Positions 16,411 through 24,775 of a stretch of DNA of 64,000 bases are shown piece by piece. This DNA is from Microbacterium sp. (GTDB lineage Bacteria; Actinomycetota; Actinomycetes; Actinomycetales; Microbacteriaceae). A model generated the notes under the pieces. The model was not told the origin of the DNA, ran no database searches, and saw only the letters and a program-made list of their open reading frames with translations. The DNA lies in contig NZ_JAFKIP010000004.1 in NCBI RefSeq assembly GCF_017305435.1, forward strand, positions 434,001 to 498,000. The letters run 5' to 3'. The translations under genes and the position numbers were made by a program. How positions within the stretch are numbered: the first letter of the stretch is position 1; the number at the start of each line of letters is the position of its first letter.

Positions 16411-17269
16411 TCTCGACGGCCGCGCGCTCCGGGGTCTCGTAGTGGATGAGGTGACCGACGTCCGGGATCTCGACGAGCTCGGCGTCGGGGAAGAGCGTCC
16501 GCAGGTGTCGCTCCGCCTCGATCGGCGTGATGTCGTCCTTCTCCGCCGCGATGAGCAGCGTCGGCTGGTCGATGCGCGGCGCGAACCGGCGCACGTCGTT
16601 CGACACGGACGCGAGGAAGCCCTCGTGCAGCACGTCGCGATCGCCGAAGAGCGAGAAGTACGCATCGTGCTGGTCGTGGATGAAGGCTCGCAGGCGCTTG
16701 TCGCGGGTCTTCGCCATGGACACGCTCATGACGCGCACGATCAGGCGAGCGCGCAGGAGGGCGTCGCCGAGGCGTCGCGGCAGCTTCGCGCCCGCCCAGT
16801 AGTAGAAGACCGCGAGACGGGTGAGGATGCCGCGCGGCCCCTCGAGCGCCGGCGCCCCGATCGGATTCACGAGGATCACTCGCGGCGTGTCGAGGCCACC
16901 GGCGACGGCGGCGGCGACGACGATCGAACCGAACGAGTGGCCGAGCACGGGCGCACCCGGGGCCACCGCGGCGGCGAACTCGGCGAGCCAGTCCGCGTAC
17001 GCGTCGATGTCGTGGACCACGCCGTGGAGCGGTGCCGTCTCGCCGAACCCCGGCAGGTCGGGAGAGATGACGCGCACGCCCTCGAGGAAGGCGACGACCG
17101 GTTCGAGCCCGTGGTGGTCGCCGCGATAGCCGTGCACGGCGAGCAGAGTCACGGATGCCTCGGCATCCCCGTACTCCCAGTATGCGGTCGTGCCGTTGCT
17201 GAGCTCTACCGTGCGACGGACGATCGGGATCGCGGCGAGCCGGTCGGCATAGGGCGAGCGCGCGGTCAT
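16370..17269 (-). CDS. Alpha/beta hydrolase
   Basis: A 299-residue alpha/beta-fold hydrolase. The oxyanion-hole motif AVHGYRG is near 44-50, the nucleophile elbow GHSFGS at 110-115 places the catalytic Ser112, and the catalytic His is in DVGHLIHYE near the C-terminus. A cap region is present between residues 140 and 220. There is no signal peptide. TAGACT lies 6 bases before ATG 17269, supporting the start. The gene converges on and slightly overlaps the CGNR regulator. The substrate is not predictable. Confidence 0.87.
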   Translation of the reverse strand: MTARSPYADRLAAIPIVRRTVELSNGTTAYWEYGDAEASVTLLAVHGYRGDHHGLEPVVAFLEGVRVISPDLPGFGETAPLHGVVHDIDAYADWLAEFAAAVAPGAPVLGHSFGSIVVAAAVAGGLDTPRVILVNPIGAPALEGPRGILTRLAVFYYWAGAKLPRRLGDALLRARLIVRVMSVSMAKTRDKRLRAFIHDQHDAYFSLFGDRDVLHEGFLASVSNDVRRFAPRIDQPTLLIAAEKDDITPIEAERHLRTLFPDAELVEIPDVGHLIHYETPERAAVEIRRFLRPSGGDTR

Positions 17270-17275
17270 CCCTCG

Positions 17276-17281
17276 AGTCTA
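17276..17281 (-). promoter_or_regulatory. -10-like TAGACT before the alpha/beta hydrolase
   Basis: TAGACT on the minus strand ends 6 bases before ATG 17269; a leaderless transcript is predicted. Confidence 0.5.
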
Positions 17282-17322
17282 CGAGCCCCGCGAGCCTGCG
17301 ACACGATGTCCGAGGCGTCGCA

Positions 17323-17328
17323 TACCTT
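17323..17328 (+). promoter_or_regulatory. -10-like TACCTT before the exonuclease
   Basis: TACCTT ends 7 bases before ATG 17336. The GGAGG between them is too close to the ATG to act as a normal Shine-Dalgarno. Confidence 0.4.
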
Positions 17329-17335
17329 CGGAGGC

Positions 17336-18133
17336 ATGAGTCAGTGGCAGGTTCCGCTCCCCCTCTGGGGCGATGACGCCCTCGACATCGTGGCGGAACC
17401 CCGAGAGCGCGACGACACCCCGGTCGGCCTCGCCGCGGCAGCCTCGTCCGGCGGCTGGGCGGATGCCGTCGGCGTGTTCGATCTCGAGACGACGGGCGTC
17501 GATGTCGAGCACGACCGGATCGTGACGGCCCACGTCGGGCTCCTCGATGGCACCGGCACCGCCCTGCGCTCGCGCTCGTGGATGGCTGACCCCGGCATCG
17601 AGATCCCCGAGGGCGCCACGGCCGTCCACGGCATCACCACCGCCCACGCGCGTGCCGAGGGACGCCCCGCCGCCGAGGTCATCGCCGAGGTGGTGGCGGA
17701 ATTGCGAGAGCTCTTCGCCGGCGGCGTACCCGTCGTCGCGTACAACGCCCCCTACGACTTCTCCCTGCTTAAGTACGAGTCCCTGCGCCACGGCATCCCG
17801 CCGATCGACGCCCCCGCGCCCGTCGTCGATCCGCTCGTCCTCGACAAGGCCCACGACCGCTTCCGTAAGGGCAAGCGCACACTCGAGGTCGTCGCCGCCC
17901 ACTACGACGTCGCGCTCGTCGGCGCGCACGACGCCGCCGCGGACGCGATCGCGGCCGGGCGGGTCGCGCAGGCGCTTGCACGGCGCTTCGCGCTCACGGG
18001 CCCGGTCCACGAGCTGCACACTCAGCAGATCGCCTGGGCCCGCGCGCAGGCCGAGAGCCTCACGGAGTATTTCGTCCGCATCGGGCGCATCGATCCCGAA
18101 GACCGCATCGACGGCGCCTGGCCGATCCGTTGA
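17336..18133 (+). CDS. DEDDh 3'-5' exonuclease (DNA polymerase III epsilon-like)
   Basis: A 265-residue exonuclease-domain protein. The acidic metal ligands are Asp49 and Glu51 in VFDLETTG, Asp141 in APYDFSLL, and His198 with Asp203 in GAHDAAADA, so all five DEDDh residues are in place. It could proofread or trim 3' ends of DNA or RNA. Residues 1-40 are a variable extension not usual in the epsilon core. ATG 17306 is an alternative start 10 codons upstream. The gene is divergent from the hydrolase and is followed by a strong bidirectional hairpin. Confidence 0.88.
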   Translation: MSQWQVPLPLWGDDALDIVAEPRERDDTPVGLAAAASSGGWADAVGVFDLETTGVDVEHDRIVTAHVGLLDGTGTALRSRSWMADPGIEIPEGATAVHGITTAHARAEGRPAAEVIAEVVAELRELFAGGVPVVAYNAPYDFSLLKYESLRHGIPPIDAPAPVVDPLVLDKAHDRFRKGKRTLEVVAAHYDVALVGAHDAAADAIAAGRVAQALARRFALTGPVHELHTQQIAWARAQAESLTEYFVRIGRIDPEDRIDGAWPIR

Positions 18134-18156
18134 CGGTGCACTGCGCCGGGAAACGA

Positions 18157-18184
18157 CGAATGCCCCGCCGAGGCGGGGCATTCG
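18157..18184. terminator. Bidirectional hairpin between the exonuclease and rpmE2
   Basis: CGAATGCCCCGCC and GGCGGGGCATTCG are exact inverse complements with a minimal loop. The hairpin lies between converging stop codons. Confidence 0.75.
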
Positions 18185-18196
18185 TGCGGCTCGGAC

Positions 18197-18448
18197 TTAC
18201 TTGGAGCCGAAGTTCTTGAAGCGCTGGTTGAACTTCTCGACGCGACCGGCCGAGTCCATGATGCGCTGCTTGCCCGTGTAGAACGGGTGCGAAGCCGAGG
18301 AGATCTCGACGTCGATGACGGGGTAGGTCTCGCCGTCGAGCTCGATCGTCTTGTCGCTCGTAACCGTCGAACGGGTGAGGAAGGTCTCGCCGGAGCCGAG
18401 GTCGCGGAACACGACCGCCTGGTACTCGGGGTGGATGTCAGTCTTCAT
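18197..18448 (-). CDS. rpmE2: 50S ribosomal protein L31 type B
   Basis: An 83-residue ribosomal protein of the large subunit that bridges to the small subunit. It is the type B, zinc-independent form because the CxxC pairs of type A L31 are absent. It begins [16 protein letters not shown] and has [12 protein letters not shown] near 52-63. TAAGGAAC before ATG 18448 is the ribosome-binding site, making this a leadered gene, and the leader holds a 7-base-pair hairpin. Type B copies are often zinc-regulated (Zur) where a type A paralogue exists; no Zur box was recognised here. Confidence 0.97.
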   Translation of the reverse strand: MKTDIHPEYQAVVFRDLGSGETFLTRSTVTSDKTIELDGETYPVIDVEISSASHPFYTGKQRIMDSAGRVEKFNQRFKNFGSK

Positions 18449-18465
18449 GGGGTTCCTTACGTGGT

Positions 18466-18485
18466 GCCCTGGATTTTGCCAGGGC
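18466..18485 (-). promoter_or_regulatory. Hairpin in the rpmE2 leader
   Basis: GCCCTGG and CCAGGGC pair perfectly around a 6-base loop, about 17 bases upstream of the rpmE2 start codon. It could be an L31 autoregulatory site or a terminator remnant of the ABC ATPase gene upstream; no T-run follows it. Confidence 0.4.
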
Positions 18486-18544
18486 GAGGGAAGTCTGTGA
18501 TGCAGAGTGCACCAAGGATCGATTCTACCAGCCGAACGCGCGGT

Positions 18545-19336
18545 TCAGGAAACCGCGGTCGCGCGCGCCGCGAAACGACCGTCCTCGCTCGAGAGCGCGA
18601 TCGGCATCCCGAAGGTGTCGGAGAGGTTCTCTGCCGTCAGCGCCTCGGCGATCGGACCCGCCGCGACGACGCCCCCGTCGCGCAGCAGGAGGACGTGCGT
18701 GAAGCCGACGGGAATCTCCTCCACGTGGTGGGTGACCATCACCATCGCGGGCGTCGTCGGCGCCTGCGCGTACCCGCCGAGGAGGGCGAGCAGCTCCTCG
18801 CGCGCCCCGAGGTCGAGACTCGCGGTCGGCTCGTCGAGGAGCAGCAGCTCGGGGTCGGTCATCACGGCGCGCGCGATCTGCACACGCTTCTGCTCGCCGT
18901 CGGAGAGGGTGCCGAACGTGCGCTCGGCGAGGTGCGCGAGCTTCCATTCGCCGAGCACGCGGTGCGCACGCTTCTCGTCGATCGCCTCGTACTGCTCGTT
19001 CCACCGGCCCATGACCGAGAAGGCCGCTGTCATCACGGCATCCAGCACGGTCTCCTCCGGCGGCATCCTGCGCGCCATCGCCGAGGATGCGAAGCCGATG
19101 CGCGGGCGCAGTTCGAAGACGTCGGCGCGGCCGAGCGTCTCGTCCAGGATCGACACACGTCCGGAGGTGGGGTGAACGAGCGTCGCGGCGAGTTGGAGGA
19201 TCGTCGTCTTCCCCGCGCCGTTGGGCCCGAGGATCACCCAGCGCTCGTCGTCGTTCACGCTCCACTCGACGTGATCGACGATGTTTCGGGCGTTGCGGCG
19301 GACGACGACATCGGCGAGTTCGAGCACCTGAGGCAT
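18545..19336 (-). CDS. ABC transporter ATP-binding protein without an adjacent permease
   Basis: A 263-residue single ABC ATPase. Walker A is GPNGAGKTT at 37-45, the signature is LSDGEQKR near 149 and Walker B is LLLLDEPT near 169, followed by the H-loop VTHHVEE. No permease or binding protein gene lies nearby. The sequence resembles ModF/YlmA-type cytosolic ATPases whose partners are unclear. TAGGCT lies 7 bases before ATG 19336 and its TAG is also the stop codon of glgM upstream. A transport role is therefore uncertain. Confidence 0.85.
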   Translation of the reverse strand: MPQVLELADVVVRRNARNIVDHVEWSVNDDERWVILGPNGAGKTTILQLAATLVHPTSGRVSILDETLGRADVFELRPRIGFASSAMARRMPPEETVLDAVMTAAFSVMGRWNEQYEAIDEKRAHRVLGEWKLAHLAERTFGTLSDGEQKRVQIARAVMTDPELLLLDEPTASLDLGAREELLALLGGYAQAPTTPAMVMVTHHVEEIPVGFTHVLLLRDGGVVAAGPIAEALTAENLSDTFGMPIALSSEDGRFAARATAVS

Positions 19337-19343
19337 GTCCCCC

Positions 19344-19349
19344 AGCCTA
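19344..19349 (-). promoter_or_regulatory. -10-like TAGGCT before the ABC ATPase, containing the glgM stop codon
   Basis: TAGGCT on the minus strand ends 7 bases before ATG 19336. Its first three bases are the TAG stop codon of glgM. Confidence 0.5.
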
Positions 19350-20540
19350 TCGGGACGCGTCGGCGACCTCGCGGTAGAGGGCGCTCGTGGTGTCGGCGAT
19401 CGCCTGCCAGCTGAACGCCGATGCGGCGCGTTCCCGACCCGCGGCGCCGTACGCCCGCGCGCGCTCGGGGTCGGAGACGACCTCGGTGAGAGTTGCGGCC
19501 AGATCGGCGACGAACCGGTCGGGATCGGTCGGCGTGCCGGTGCCGTCCTGCACCTGCTCGATGGGCACGAGGCGGCCCGTGACGCCGTCGACGACGACCT
19601 CGGGGATGCCGCCGGTCGCGGTTCCGACGACCGCCGCCCCGCACGCCATCGCCTCGAGATTCACGATCCCCAGCGGCTCGTAGACGCTCGGGCAGACGAA
19701 CGTCGTCGCGGAGGTCAGGATCGCGCACAGCTCATCGCGCTGGAGGAACTCGTCGATCCACACGACGCCGTCGCGCGTCTGCTGCAGGTCGCGGACGAGG
19801 CCTTCCACCTCCGCCATGATCTGCGGGGTGTCCGGCGCGCCGGCGCACAGCACGATCTGCACGTCCTTCGGCAGCAGGGCCGCGGCGCGCAGGAAGTACG
19901 GCAGGCCCTTCTGCCGCGTGATCCGTCCGACGAAGACGACAGAGGGGACGTTCGGGTCGATGCCGAAGCGCTCGAGGAGGGCGTGATCGGTGCGCGGTCG
20001 CCACGCGTCGACGTCGATCCCGTTGTAGATCACGCGGACCTTGTCCGGGTCGAGGTCCGGGTAGCTGCGCAGGATGTCGCGACGCATGCCGTCGCTCACC
20101 GCGACGACCGCCGCAGCGCTCTCGTACGCGGTCTTCTCGATGTAGCTCGACACGGCGTACCCGCCCCCGAGCTGCTCCGCCTTCCACGGACGCAGCGGCT
20201 CGAGAGAATGCGCGGTCACGACGTGCGGGATTCCGTGCAGGAGCGAGGCGAGATGCCCGGCGAAGTTCGCGTACCACGTGTGCGAGTGCACGACGTCGGC
20301 CCCGGCGACATCGCCCACGATCTCGAGGTCCACGCCGAGGGTCTGCACGGCGGCGTTCGCAGACTGCAGCTCGACCGGCACGGCGTAGGACATCGTGCCG
20401 TCCTCGTCGCGGTCGGCGCCGAACGCGTGAACGCGCACCTCGAGGCTCCCGCGCAGGGCGCGGACGAGCTCGGTGACGTGGACACCCGCCCCTCCGTAGA
20501 TCTCGGGCGGATACTCCTTCGTGACGATGTCGACGCGCAT
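19347..20540 (-). CDS. glgM: Actinobacterial glycogen synthase GlgA/GlgM (alpha-maltose-1-phosphate synthase type)
   Basis: A 397-residue GT4 (GT-B fold) glycosyltransferase. It begins MRVDIVTKEYPPEIYGGAGVH, typical of the short actinobacterial GlgA class, and has the C-terminal nucleotide-sugar site PSVYEPLGIVNLEAM with the EX7E motif. The mycobacterial member makes alpha-maltose-1-phosphate from ADP-glucose and glucose-1-phosphate for glycogen and glucan synthesis; the same reaction is likely here. It is divergent from glgC, which makes ADP-glucose. TACCGT lies 7 bases before ATG 20540, predicting a leaderless message. Older annotations call this family glycogen synthase. Confidence 0.92.
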   Translation of the reverse strand: MRVDIVTKEYPPEIYGGAGVHVTELVRALRGSLEVRVHAFGADRDEDGTMSYAVPVELQSANAAVQTLGVDLEIVGDVAGADVVHSHTWYANFAGHLASLLHGIPHVVTAHSLEPLRPWKAEQLGGGYAVSSYIEKTAYESAAAVVAVSDGMRRDILRSYPDLDPDKVRVIYNGIDVDAWRPRTDHALLERFGIDPNVPSVVFVGRITRQKGLPYFLRAAALLPKDVQIVLCAGAPDTPQIMAEVEGLVRDLQQTRDGVVWIDEFLQRDELCAILTSATTFVCPSVYEPLGIVNLEAMACGAAVVGTATGGIPEVVVDGVTGRLVPIEQVQDGTGTPTDPDRFVADLAATLTEVVSDPERARAYGAAGRERAASAFSWQAIADTTSALYREVADASR

Positions 20541-20547
20541 GTCAGGA

Positions 20548-20553
20548 ACGGTA
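20548..20553 (-). promoter_or_regulatory. -10-like TACCGT before glgM
   Basis: TACCGT on the minus strand ends 7 bases before ATG 20540, in the 46-base glgM/glgC divergent region. Confidence 0.45.
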
Positions 20554-20574
20554 GTACAACCGGGATTGAGGACA

Positions 20575-20580
20575 TAGTGT
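20575..20580 (+). promoter_or_regulatory. -10-like TAGTGT before glgC
   Basis: TAGTGT ends 6 bases before ATG 20587 and there is no Shine-Dalgarno, so a leaderless glgC mRNA is predicted. Confidence 0.5.
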
Positions 20581-20586
20581 GGTGCC

Positions 20587-21831
20587 ATGCCTGCAGCGCC
20601 GAAGGTCTTCGGAATCATCCTCGCCGGCGGCGAGGGCAAGCGCCTCATGCCCCTCACCGTGGACAGAGCCAAGCCCGCGGTGCCGTTCGGAGGCCAATAC
20701 CGCCTGATCGACTTCGCGATCTCGAACCTCGTGAACTCGGGCCTCAGACAGATCGTCGTGCTGACGCAGTACAAGTCGCACAGCCTCGATCGGCACGTGT
20801 CGCAGACGTGGCGGATGTCGGCGCTGCTCAACTCCTACGTCACCTCGGTGCCGGCCCAGCAGCGCCTCGGCAAGCGGTGGTTCTCGGGTTCGGCCGATGC
20901 GATCCTGCAGTCGTTGAACCTCATCTACGACGAGAAGCCCGACATCGTCGTGGTGATCGGCGCCGACCACGTCTACCGCATGGACTTCGAGCAGATGATC
21001 GACGCGCACATCGCTTCGGGCGCGAAGGCGACCGTCGCCGGCATCCGTCAGCCGATCGGCCTGGCGAACCAGTTCGGCGTCATCGACCTCGACCCGGACG
21101 ACAACGTCACGATCCGCGACTTCCTGGAGAAGCCGCAGAACCCGACGGGTCTCGTCGACGATCCTTCCCAGGTACTCGCCTCGATGGGCAACTACATCTT
21201 CGACGCCGATGCCCTGATCGCCGCCGTCGAAGAGGACGGCGAGCTGCCGACCTCGGGGCACGACATGGGCGGCGACATCATCCCCTACTTCGTGAAGCGC
21301 GGCGAGGCAGCCGTCTACGACTTCAAGGCCAACGACGTGCCCGGCTCGACCGATCGCGACCGCGACTACTGGCGCGACGTGGGTACGATCGACTCCTTCT
21401 TCGACGCGCACATGGATCTCATCTCGACGCTGCCGATCTTCAACCTGTACAACATGGATTGGCCGATCCACTCGCAGGCAGTGAACTCGCCCCCCGCGAA
21501 GTTCGTGCGCGACGGCGTCGGGCGGATGGGCAACGCGATCGACTCGATCGTCTCGCTCGGGTCGGTGCTGTCGGGAACGCACCTGGAGCGTTCGGTCGTC
21601 GGGCCATGGACGCTGTCGGCGGGCGGAGCGACGATCACCGATTCGGTGCTGTTCGATCACGTCGACGTCGGCGCGGGTGCGCGCGTGCACCGCGCGATCC
21701 TCGACAAGAACGTCGTGCTCGAACCGGGCGCGACCGTCGGCGTGGATCGCGCGCTCGACATCGCACGCGGGTTCACCGTGACCGACAGCGGCATCACGGT
21801 CGTGGGGAAGAACTCCCGCATCACGAGCTGA
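20587..21831 (+). CDS. glgC: Glucose-1-phosphate adenylyltransferase (ADP-glucose pyrophosphorylase)
   Basis: A 414-residue enzyme that makes ADP-glucose from ATP and glucose-1-phosphate, the committed step of glycogen synthesis. The nucleotidyltransferase motif [11 protein letters not shown] lies near residues 14-24, followed by AKPAVPFGG, and the substrate loop FLEKPQNP is near 180. The C-terminal left-handed beta-helix region carries hexapeptide-like repeats such as [10 protein letters not shown] and ATVGVDRA. Its length matches the bacterial family. It is divergent from glgM, giving a compact two-gene glycogen locus. Confidence 0.97.
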   Translation: MPAAPKVFGIILAGGEGKRLMPLTVDRAKPAVPFGGQYRLIDFAISNLVNSGLRQIVVLTQYKSHSLDRHVSQTWRMSALLNSYVTSVPAQQRLGKRWFSGSADAILQSLNLIYDEKPDIVVVIGADHVYRMDFEQMIDAHIASGAKATVAGIRQPIGLANQFGVIDLDPDDNVTIRDFLEKPQNPTGLVDDPSQVLASMGNYIFDADALIAAVEEDGELPTSGHDMGGDIIPYFVKRGEAAVYDFKANDVPGSTDRDRDYWRDVGTIDSFFDAHMDLISTLPIFNLYNMDWPIHSQAVNSPPAKFVRDGVGRMGNAIDSIVSLGSVLSGTHLERSVVGPWTLSAGGATITDSVLFDHVDVGAGARVHRAILDKNVVLEPGATVGVDRALDIARGFTVTDSGITVVGKNSRITS

Positions 21832-21854
21832 GCGGGCGGGGCCGGACGACCGGC

Positions 21855-21860
21855 TAGGTT
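21855..21860 (+). promoter_or_regulatory. -10-like TAGGTT before serB
   Basis: TAGGTT ends 6 bases before GTG 21867, supporting that GTG as start of a leaderless gene. Confidence 0.5.
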
Positions 21861-21866
21861 GGTCGG

Positions 21867-22502
21867 GTGCCTGACGCCCGCTTCCTCGTCGTGTTCGACG
21901 CCGACTCCACCCTGCTGCGCAACGAAGTGATCGAGCTCATCGCCGACGAGGCGGGGCGCGGGGCGGAAGTCGCCGCCGCGACGGAGGCCGCCATGCGCGG
22001 CGAGGTCGACTTCGCGACGAGTCTCCGATGCCGCGTGCAGGCGCTGCAGGGCGTGCCTCTGAGCGCATTCGAGCGTGTCCTCGCGCGCGTCGAGCCGACG
22101 CCCGGTGCCGTTGAGCTCGTCGCCGAGATCCACGCGCGCGGGGGGATCGCGGCGGTCGTCTCGGGGGGCTTCCACGAGATCCTCGACACCGTCGCACCGG
22201 CGCTGGGCCTCGACATGTGGCGCGCGAATCGGCTCGCTTCGGACGGGACGGTGCTGACCGGCGTCGTCGAGGGTGAGATCGTGGATGCCGACGGCAAGGC
22301 CGCGGCGCTGCGCGAATGGGCTGCCGCCTCCGATCTGCCGCTGCGCCGCACGATCGCGGTGGGCGACGGCGCGAACGATCTCCGCATGATGGCCGCGGCG
22401 GGACTCGGCGTCGCGTTCAACGCCAAGCCCGCCGTGCGCGCCCAGGCGGACGTGGTCGTCGGCCCCGTCGATCTGCGCGAACTGATCCCGCTCCTGCCCT
22501 GA
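21867..22502 (+). CDS. serB: Phosphoserine phosphatase (HAD superfamily)
   Basis: A 211-residue HAD phosphatase for the last step of serine synthesis, releasing phosphate from O-phosphoserine. The nucleophile motif DADSTLL at 11-17 has Asp11 and Asp13. The second motif Ser is in VVSGGFHEI, and the distal acidic motif GDGANDLRMMAAAG is typical of SerB. There is no N-terminal ACT domain, so it is the short form. The GTG start is set by the upstream TAGGTT element. It lies 35 bases after glgC but appears to have its own promoter. Confidence 0.93.
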   Translation: MPDARFLVVFDADSTLLRNEVIELIADEAGRGAEVAAATEAAMRGEVDFATSLRCRVQALQGVPLSAFERVLARVEPTPGAVELVAEIHARGGIAAVVSGGFHEILDTVAPALGLDMWRANRLASDGTVLTGVVEGEIVDADGKAAALREWAAASDLPLRRTIAVGDGANDLRMMAAAGLGVAFNAKPAVRAQADVVVGPVDLRELIPLLP

Positions 22503-22542
22503 CGATCCTCTGCGGCTCCTTCCGGATGTCGGCGGTCGCCGA

Positions 22543-22548
22543 TAGCGT
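22543..22548 (+). promoter_or_regulatory. -10-like TAGCGT before the small alpha/beta hydrolase
   Basis: TAGCGT ends 6 bases before ATG 22555; a leaderless transcript is predicted. Confidence 0.5.
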
Positions 22549-22554
22549 GCGGGC

Positions 22555-23250
22555 ATGGACGTTCTGCTGATCCCCGGTCTCTGGCTCGACGCGTCGTCGT
22601 GGGACGAGGTGCTCCCGGCACTGCGCTCCGCGGGCCTGCGCGCGCGGGCGATGACGATGCCCGGTGTCGGCGCAGCCGCGTCGGAGAGCGCCGACATCGG
22701 GATCTCCGAATGGATCGCCGCCGTGGTCGCCGAGATCGATGGGGCAGACGGGGATGTGGTGGTCGTCGGGCACTCCGGCGGCGGCAACGTCGCGTGGGGC
22801 GCGGTGGATCGCCGGCCCGATCGGATCGCTCGCGTCATCCTCGTCGACACGATTCCGCCCTACCCGGGCGCGGACATCTCGGAGTTTCCCATCGTGGACG
22901 GTGTCGTGCCGTTCCCCGGGTGGGACTTCTTCGATGCCGTGGACACGTGGGACGTCGACGACGAGACGCGCCAGCGAACCCTCCCCCTCACCCGCAGCGT
23001 CCCGGCGCGAGTGCCGACCGCTCCGATCGGGCTCGAGGACGAACGCCGCTTCGGCGTTCCGACGACGCTCCTGATGGGTGGGATCGATGAGCCGACCTTC
23101 CGCCGCCTCGTCGCCGGCTGGGGGCCGCACGGCGACGAGTTCGCCGCTCTCACGGATGCCGAGGTCAGAAAGCTCGACACGGCGCACTGGCCGCAGTTCA
23201 CGCAGCCGGAGCGGCTCGCCGCGGCGATCGTCTCCGCGATCGTGCGGTGA
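22555..23250 (+). CDS. Alpha/beta hydrolase
   Basis: A 231-residue alpha/beta-fold protein. The N-terminus runs MDVLLIPGLWLDASSW, where PGLW takes the oxyanion position. The nucleophile elbow GHSGGG at 72-77 gives Ser74, and a late acidic residue and His (KLDTAHWPQ) complete the triad. It resembles small esterases and haloalkane-dehalogenase-like hydrolases without a large cap. It sits 52 bases downstream of serB with its own -10 element and converges on fabG. The substrate is unknown. Confidence 0.85.
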   Translation: MDVLLIPGLWLDASSWDEVLPALRSAGLRARAMTMPGVGAAASESADIGISEWIAAVVAEIDGADGDVVVVGHSGGGNVAWGAVDRRPDRIARVILVDTIPPYPGADISEFPIVDGVVPFPGWDFFDAVDTWDVDDETRQRTLPLTRSVPARVPTAPIGLEDERRFGVPTTLLMGGIDEPTFRRLVAGWGPHGDEFAALTDAEVRKLDTAHWPQFTQPERLAAAIVSAIVR

Positions 23251-23273
23251 TTCCGCGGTGATCCCCCAGCGGG

Positions 23274-23984
23274 TCAGTGCCCCATGCCGAGGCCGCCGTC
23301 GACGGGGATGACGGCGCCGGAGATGTACGCCGCATCGTCGGACGCGAGCCACGTGACGACACCGGCCACCTCATCCGCGGTCGCGAACCGGCCGGCGGGG
23401 ATGCTCCGCTTGTATTCGGCCTGCGTCTCGTCGGGCAGCTCCGCCGTCATGTCCGTCTCGATGAAGCCGGGAGCGACGACGTTCGCCGTGATCCCGCGGC
23501 CGCCGAGCTCGCGCGTGAGCGAGCGAGCGAAGCCCACGAGCGCCGCCTTCGACGACGAGTAGTTGATCTGACCGGCGGAGCCGTACAGGCCCACGACGCT
23601 CGAGATGAGGATCACGCGGCCCCACTTGGCGCGCAGCATCCCCTTCGATGCGCGCTTGACGACGCGGAAGGTGCCGCCGAGGTTCGTCGCGACGACGGAG
23701 TCGAAGTCGTCCTCCGTCATCCGCAGCAGCAGCGTGTCCTTCGTGATGCCGGCGTTCGCGACGACAACTTCCACGGGCCCGAGCTGCTGCTCGACCTCGG
23801 TGAACGCGGCATCCAGCGACGCGGCATCCGTCACATCCGCGCGGACCGTCAGCGCGCCGACGGGGCCTTCGCCGCAGCGGGCCGTGACGGCGGTCTTGTA
23901 GCCGGCAGCGACGAAGCGCTCGGCGATCGCGCGGCCGATGCCGCGGTTTCCGCCCGTGACGAGGACGACTCTCTCGGTGGACAT
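23274..23984 (-). CDS. fabG: 3-oxoacyl-ACP reductase (SDR family)
   Basis: A 236-residue short-chain dehydrogenase/reductase. The cofactor motif TGGNRGIG is at 10-17, NAG at 77-79, and the catalytic residues are Ser129, Tyr142 and Lys146 in NYSSSK. The early Arg in TARCGEG is compatible with NADPH. It would reduce 3-oxoacyl-ACP in fatty acid elongation and is close in layout to mycobacterial FabG1. GGGAGC is the ribosome-binding site for ATG 23984. Open reading continues far upstream but lacks family similarity. It is divergent from the DUF4190 protein. Without enoyl reductase or ACP genes nearby, a broader SDR role cannot be excluded. Confidence 0.88.
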   Translation of the reverse strand: MSTERVVLVTGGNRGIGRAIAERFVAAGYKTAVTARCGEGPVGALTVRADVTDAASLDAAFTEVEQQLGPVEVVVANAGITKDTLLLRMTEDDFDSVVATNLGGTFRVVKRASKGMLRAKWGRVILISSVVGLYGSAGQINYSSSKAALVGFARSLTRELGGRGITANVVAPGFIETDMTAELPDETQAEYKRSIPAGRFATADEVAGVVTWLASDDAAYISGAVIPVDGGLGMGH

Positions 23985-24089
23985 GGTGCTCCCATCGCTC
24001 GAGGACCGCACCAGCCTAGTGCGAACGCGTGCCCTCGACGGCCCGGGCCGGCCCGCCGCTAGGCTGGATATCGGCGAGAGGAGCCCCAC

Positions 24090-24719
24090 GTGACCGATTC
24101 GAACAGCCCGCAGCCCGACGGCGCCGAGCCCCGCGACGCAGTTCCCCCCGTGCCGCCCGCTCCCCCGACGGCGCCCGCGGCTCCCTCCGAGCCGGCACCA
24201 GCCTACGACTCGGCCCCCTACGTGGCACCGGCGGCGCCGGCCTACGACACCGGTGCCTACGGGGTACCGCCCGCGCCGCCCGCGTACGCCCCGCCGGCCT
24301 ACGCACCCCCCGCGTACCCGGCGTCGCCCTACGGCGCCGCCCCGACGCCGGAGTACGCCGCGCCCGCGGCAGCCCCCGCCTATCCGGTGCAGCCCACGCC
24401 CGGCGCGGCACCCGTCATGCCCTACGGCTACGGCGGCTACGCGCCTCCCCGCAAGACGAACGGGCTGGCGATCGCCTCGATGATCCTGTCGATCGTCGGA
24501 TTCCTGTGGATCCTGCCTCTCGTCGGGTCCCTCGCCGGCGCGATCATGGGCCATATCTCGCTCGGACAGATCAAGCGATCGGGTGAAAGCGGCCGCGGCA
24601 TGGCGCTCGCCGGCGTCATCGTGGGATGGTCCGGGCTCGCCATCCTCGTGATCGGCGTGCTGTTCTTCATCTTCGTGATCGCGCTGGGCGCCTCGTCGGG
24701 AGCCCGCTATGGGGCCTGA
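24090..24719 (+). CDS. DUF4190 membrane protein with a Pro/Ala/Tyr-rich N-terminus
   Basis: A 209-residue protein. Residues 1-120 are low complexity, with repeated PPAYAPPAY and APAYD units, probably disordered. The DUF4190 core follows, with two membrane helices near 124-152 and 175-203 and the connecting motif GHISLGQIKRSGESGRGMA. The function of this family is not known. The GTG start is preceded by GAGAGGAG, so translation is leadered, and a TAGGCT box lies about 25 bases upstream at 24060. The Tyr-Pro repeats may mediate protein or lipid contacts; this is inference. Confidence 0.85.
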   Translation: MTDSNSPQPDGAEPRDAVPPVPPAPPTAPAAPSEPAPAYDSAPYVAPAAPAYDTGAYGVPPAPPAYAPPAYAPPAYPASPYGAAPTPEYAAPAAAPAYPVQPTPGAAPVMPYGYGGYAPPRKTNGLAIASMILSIVGFLWILPLVGSLAGAIMGHISLGQIKRSGESGRGMALAGVIVGWSGLAILVIGVLFFIFVIALGASSGARYGA

Positions 24720-24760
24720 ACCCCGTCGGCCGCCCCGTGTGAGACTCCGTCGCGGCGGCG

Positions 24761-24766
24761 TAGGCT
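24761..24766 (+). promoter_or_regulatory. -10-like TAGGCT before the DUF3099 gene
   Basis: TAGGCT ends 9 bases before GTG 24776. The spacing is slightly longer than in the other cases, so a very short leader is possible. Confidence 0.4.
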
Positions 24767-24775
24767 TGTCGCACC

